DNA from: Pseudomonadota bacterium
GTDB lineage: Bacteria; Pseudomonadota; Gammaproteobacteria; Burkholderiales; Burkholderiaceae_C
Length of the DNA stretch: 64,000 bases
Assembly: GCA_021846965.1 (NCBI GenBank)
Contig: JAJZWA010000006.1
Coordinates: 1 to 64,000, forward strand
Reading direction: 5' to 3'
Shown: positions 61,024 through 64,000 of the stretch, piece by piece
Layout of the letters: every line of letters begins with the position of its first letter
Position numbering within the stretch: position 1 is the stretch's first letter
Notes under the pieces: model-generated
The model's input: only the letters and a program-made list of their open reading frames with translations
What the model was told of the DNA's origin: nothing
Database searches by the model: none
Translations under genes and position numbers: made by a program

Positions 61024-61956
61024 ATGGAATTCGCCGTCATCCTCGTGGTCATCGCCGTGCTGGTGGCATCCCGCGCCATCAAGGTGGTCCCCCAGCAGCA
61101 TGCCTGGGTGGTGGAGCGCCTGGGCAAGTTCGACCGCACGCTGCCCCCCGGGCTGAGCCTGATCGTGCCCTTCGTCGAGCGCGTGGCCTACCGCCACATG
61201 CTCAAGGAGGTGCCGATGGACATCGCCAGCCAGGTGTGCATCACCCGCGACAACACCCAGCTCACGGTCGATGGCATCCTGTACTTCCAGGTCACCGACC
61301 CGATGCGTGCCAGCTACGGTTCCTCGAACTACGTGCTGGCCATCTCGCAGCTGGCGCAGACCACGCTGCGCTCGGTGATCGGCCGCCTGGAGCTCGACAA
61401 GACCTTCGAGGAGCGCGATTTCATCAACCACAGCGTGGTGTCGGCGCTGGACGAAGCTGCGGCCAACTGGGGCGTGAAGGTGCTGCGCTACGAGATCAAG
61501 GATCTGACCCCGCCGGCCGAGATCCTGCACGCCATGCAGCGCCAGATCACCGCCGAGCGCGAGAAGCGCGCGGTCATCGCCACCTCCGAGGGCACGCGCC
61601 AGCAGCAGATCAACCAGGCGGAGGGTGAGCGCCAGGCCGCCATCGAGCGTTCCGAGGGCGAACGCCAGGCGGCGATCAACCGGGCGCAGGGCGAGGCGGC
61701 GGCCATCGAGGCGGTGGCCGCCGCCACCGCCCACGCCATCGAACTCGTGGCCCAGGCCATCGGCAAACCCGGCGGCAGCGACGCGGTGCAGCTCAAGGTC
61801 GCGCAACAGGCGCTCGATGCCTACGGCCGCCTGGCCAAGTCCAGCACCACGCTGGTGGTCCCGGGGGACATGAGCCAGGCCGCCGGCCTGATCGCCTCCG
61901 CGATGGCGGTCTGGAAGACCGGCGCCGACAGCCTCGAGCAGCGCGGCGCGCGCTGA
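61024..61956 (+). CDS. qmcA: SPFH/stomatin-family protein QmcA
   Basis: This 310-aa protein has one N-terminal membrane anchor (EFAVILVVIAVLVAS), the SPFH domain (VPQQHAWVVERLGKFDRTLPPGL, DGILYFQVTDPMRASYG) and a coiled-coil region with the repeated sequence EGERQAAIERSEGERQAA, then a C-terminal oligomerisation segment. Stomatin-like proteins form large rings in membrane microdomains and are linked to FtsH and to NfeD partners. The gene is paired with the NfeD-like gene upstream. Confidence 0.92.
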   Translation: MEFAVILVVIAVLVASRAIKVVPQQHAWVVERLGKFDRTLPPGLSLIVPFVERVAYRHMLKEVPMDIASQVCITRDNTQLTVDGILYFQVTDPMRASYGSSNYVLAISQLAQTTLRSVIGRLELDKTFEERDFINHSVVSALDEAAANWGVKVLRYEIKDLTPPAEILHAMQRQITAEREKRAVIATSEGTRQQQINQAEGERQAAIERSEGERQAAINRAQGEAAAIEAVAAATAHAIELVAQAIGKPGGSDAVQLKVAQQALDAYGRLAKSSTTLVVPGDMSQAAGLIASAMAVWKTGADSLEQRGAR

Positions 61957-62115
61957 ACGCGAAACGCCGGGCGCGTCTGCGCCCCTGCCGCCCCGGTCGC
62001 GACAGGGGCTTGGTGGCGACTCCTGCAGGCGGGCTTCCAGGCATGTTCAGATGCGGGCACCGCGGCGCAATGTCGCGTCGCGCTCGATGCGTCTCGTACG
62101 CAGGAGGAACCCGCC

Positions 62116-63276
62116 ATGCCCCCATCCACGTTCCGCGCGCTGTGCGCGCTTGCCACCGCGGGCGCCCTGTCGGCACTGGCCACGCCAACGGCGCGTGCCG
62201 TCTGCGCGGTGCACGCGCTGCATGCCTTCGCCGCCGACGGTGTCGACGGCACCCGCCCGGGCGACGGGCTGCTGCTCGGCGGCAACGGACATCTGATAGG
62301 CGTGACCACGGGCGGCGGCGCCTTCGGGCATGGCACGGTGTTCGATCTGTCCCCTGGTGGCAGCGAGACCATCCTGCACGACTTCCATGACGGCCCCGCC
62401 GATGGCGCCGGCCCCACGACACCGCCAGCCATCGCTGCGGACGGCAGCCTGTACGGCACCACCTATTTCGGAGGCGCCCACGGCCATGGTGCCGTCTATC
62501 GCCTGCAGCTTACGGGCGCGTTCAGCCTGGTGCACTCCTTCTCCGCCGACGACGGAGCGAGCCCAGACTCTCCGTTACTGGCCGCGCGCGACGGCGCCCT
62601 GTACGGGACCACGCTGCGCGGAGGAAGCCATGACCAGGGGGTGCTGTACCGCATCACGATGTCGGGCGCCTTCGAACTGCTGCACGCCTTCGGCGCCGCC
62701 GGGGACCTGCGACATCCCGCGGGGCCGCTGGTGCAGGCCCGCGACGGCACCATCTACGGGGCCGGTATCGACGGCGGCAGCGAGGGGGCCGGAGGCGTGT
62801 TCGCCTGCTCCCCGCCGGGCCAGGGATCACGCGTGCTGGTCTCGCTGCGGGCGCAGACCGATTGCGGCATGCCGATGAGCGGGGTCATGCAGACACGCGA
62901 CGGCTCGCTGGTCGGCACCGGTTACGTCGGCGGGCCCCTCAACGCGGGATGCGTATTCGCAGTCCGGCCGAAGGGCGGCCTGCGGGTGCTGCACCACTTC
63001 ACCGGCGGCGACGACGGGGCGCAGCCGGCCTCCCTGCCCCTTCCGGCCCCGCAGGGGCGGCTGCTGCTCACCAGCAGCCTGGGCTCCACCCATGGCCAGG
63101 GCGCCCTCCTGGCGCTGGACGTCGGCGACGGCGTCGCCACGCTGCTGCACGCCTTCGGCCCCGACGATGTCTCGATGCCGTCGGGCGGGCTGGTGCAGGG
63201 GCGTGACGGAAAGATCTACGGCACCGCACCCGAAGGCGGCGCGCACGGCCAGGGAGGGGTGTTCGAAGCCTGCTGA
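62116..63276 (+). CDS. Secreted GloVer tandem-repeat protein (TIGR03803-like)
   Basis: The 386-aa protein starts with a signal peptide (ALCALATAGALSALATPTARA). It consists of about seven repeats with the pattern DGSLYGTTYFGGAHGHGAVYRL followed by LLHAF, known as the Gloeobacter-Verrucomicrobia repeat, which probably builds a beta-propeller. The repeats are degenerate in the middle (DGTIYGAGIDGGS, DGSLVGTGYVGGP). Function is unknown. It ends 8 nt before the convergent marC stop. Confidence 0.8.
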   Translation: MPPSTFRALCALATAGALSALATPTARAVCAVHALHAFAADGVDGTRPGDGLLLGGNGHLIGVTTGGGAFGHGTVFDLSPGGSETILHDFHDGPADGAGPTTPPAIAADGSLYGTTYFGGAHGHGAVYRLQLTGAFSLVHSFSADDGASPDSPLLAARDGALYGTTLRGGSHDQGVLYRITMSGAFELLHAFGAAGDLRHPAGPLVQARDGTIYGAGIDGGSEGAGGVFACSPPGQGSRVLVSLRAQTDCGMPMSGVMQTRDGSLVGTGYVGGPLNAGCVFAVRPKGGLRVLHHFTGGDDGAQPASLPLPAPQGRLLLTSSLGSTHGQGALLALDVGDGVATLLHAFGPDDVSMPSGGLVQGRDGKIYGTAPEGGAHGQGGVFEAC

Positions 63277-63284
63277 GCGGCCGA

Positions 63285-63887
63285 TCAGTGCAGGAGAAAA
63301 TAGCTGCGCAGGCCCTCGAGCAGCATGTTCACCGCGATGGCCGAGACGATCAGGCCCATGAGTTTCTCGGCCGCGCGCATCACCGCATCGCCCAGGCGCT
63401 GGAAGATCTGCTCGGACAACAGCAGCAGGCCGGTGGTGATGGCCATCGCCGCGGTGAGCGCGCCCACGCGCAGCGCCACGGCTCCGGGGTTCGCGGAACT
63501 GAGCAACAACACCGCGGCCAGCGCCGACGGGCCCGCCAGCAGCGGAACGGCCAGCGGAAAGATCAGCGGCTCGCGTTGCTCGCCCTGGCCGAACATGGTC
63601 TCGGAGCCGGAGAAGATCATCTTGATGGCCACCAGCAGCAGGATCACCCCGCCGGCCACTTCCAGCGAGGCCTGGCGCAAGCCCAGGAGTGCCAGGAAAC
63701 CGCGCCCTCCGGCCATGAAGGCCAGCAGGACCAGATAGGCGATCAGGCTCTCGCGCAGCGTGACCCAGGCGCGCCGTCGCGACGGCAACTCGCGCATCAC
63801 GGCCAGGAACACCGGCATGTTGCCGAAGGGGTCCAGGATCAGCAGCAGCAGGATCAGCGTGGACCAGAAGTCGGGGCTGGGCAGCAT
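63285..63887 (-). CDS. marC: MarC-family integral membrane protein
   Basis: This 200-aa protein has six membrane helices and the MarC/UPF0056 signatures LLLILDPFGNMPVFLAV at the N-terminus and FPLAVPLLAGPSALAAVLLL in the middle. Despite the name, MarC has no proven role in multiple antibiotic resistance; transport of small molecules is suggested. The ATG is at 63887. xerD lies upstream on the same strand, 48 nt away. Confidence 0.92.
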   Translation of the reverse strand: MLPSPDFWSTLILLLLILDPFGNMPVFLAVMRELPSRRRAWVTLRESLIAYLVLLAFMAGGRGFLALLGLRQASLEVAGGVILLLVAIKMIFSGSETMFGQGEQREPLIFPLAVPLLAGPSALAAVLLLSSANPGAVALRVGALTAAMAITTGLLLLSEQIFQRLGDAVMRAAEKLMGLIVSAIAVNMLLEGLRSYFLLH

Positions 63888-63935
63888 CGTGGCCTCGGGT
63901 ACGGGGATCGGAAGCGAAGCCGGCCCGCGACGGGC

Positions 63936-64000
63936 TCAGGCCCGGGGGTGGTGACGCGCGTGCAACTGGCGCAGGCGCTCGCGCGCCACGTGGGTGTAGA
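63936..64000 (-). CDS. xerD: Tyrosine recombinase XerD (C-terminal end only)
   Basis: Only the last 20 codons are inside the window, reading YTHVARERLRQLHARHHPRA. This ending is characteristic of XerD, and the first visible tyrosine is the catalytic nucleophile that attacks DNA at dif. XerC is the main alternative, but the LHARHHPRA ending favours XerD. The gene continues beyond base 64000. Confidence 0.8.
   Translation of the reverse strand, partial: YTHVARERLRQLHARHHPRA

Noticed and set aside
61981-62009. A terminator after qmcA (GCCCCTG/CAGGGGC)
   Set aside because: The stem is good but the loop is 15 nt and no T-run follows on either strand.

Overview
This 64 kb window is a chromosomal segment from a high-GC, Gram-negative betaproteobacterium, most likely of the order Burkholderiales. 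The evidence is the gene orders gyrA-serC-pheA-hisC-tyrA-aroA/cmk-rpsA-ihfB-lapAB-hldE/hldD and dapC-dapD-pilU-dapE-prmB, the sigma factor-DUF3619-DUF3106 trio, and the fused aroA-cmk gene. Family and genus cannot be fixed from sequence reading alone. The DNA is uniformly GC-rich and almost completely coding. I see no insertion sequence, prophage, CRISPR array, toxin-antitoxin pair or defence island. The one clearly AT-rich non-coding patch is near 58020-58090.

Layout: 1-6339 (minus) runs from an alpha/beta hydrolase through relA, tRNA-Val(GAC), thrS and infC to rpmI, a stringent-response and translation block. 6417-7776 (plus) holds thyA-folA. pmbA (minus) faces darP-mog (plus). Next come gph-ubiG and an OmpA-family gene (minus). 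From 13088 to 27881 (plus) a long block carries gyrase A, the serine, phenylalanine, histidine and tyrosine enzymes, the fused aroA-cmk, ribosomal protein S1, IHF-beta, LapA/LapB and the two heptose genes. 27854-35647 (minus) holds a ROK kinase, ligA, zipA and smc. queF (plus) follows.

36406-41147 (minus) carries a Tat-exported NHL protein, a ThiE-like protein, recR, ybaB and dnaX. 41209-46980 (plus) has the 4.5S SRP RNA, trxA, rho, rpmE type B, a polytopic glycosyltransferase-like protein and a MATE transporter. 46962-54217 (minus) has an ABC-F ATPase, prmB, dapE, pilU, dapD and dapC. 54381-55708 (plus) is the sigma factor operon. A repeat-rich lipoprotein and an Orn/Lys/Arg decarboxylase (minus) follow, then NfeD/QmcA and a GloVer-repeat protein (plus). 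marC and the 3' end of xerD (minus) close the window.

Almost all of this is housekeeping, and I did not find a convincing undescribed multi-gene system. The best leads are regulatory or architectural: an AUC start codon for infC, an intrinsic terminator 22 nt in front of thrS, a similar hairpin in front of smc, a 10-bp tandem repeat between pmbA and darP, glutamine at the quinolone-determining position 83 of GyrA, the AroA-Cmk fusion, a cluster of inverted repeats upstream of a lipoprotein with four cysteine-paired repeats, and a 36-bp PKS-coding repeat at the start of queF.
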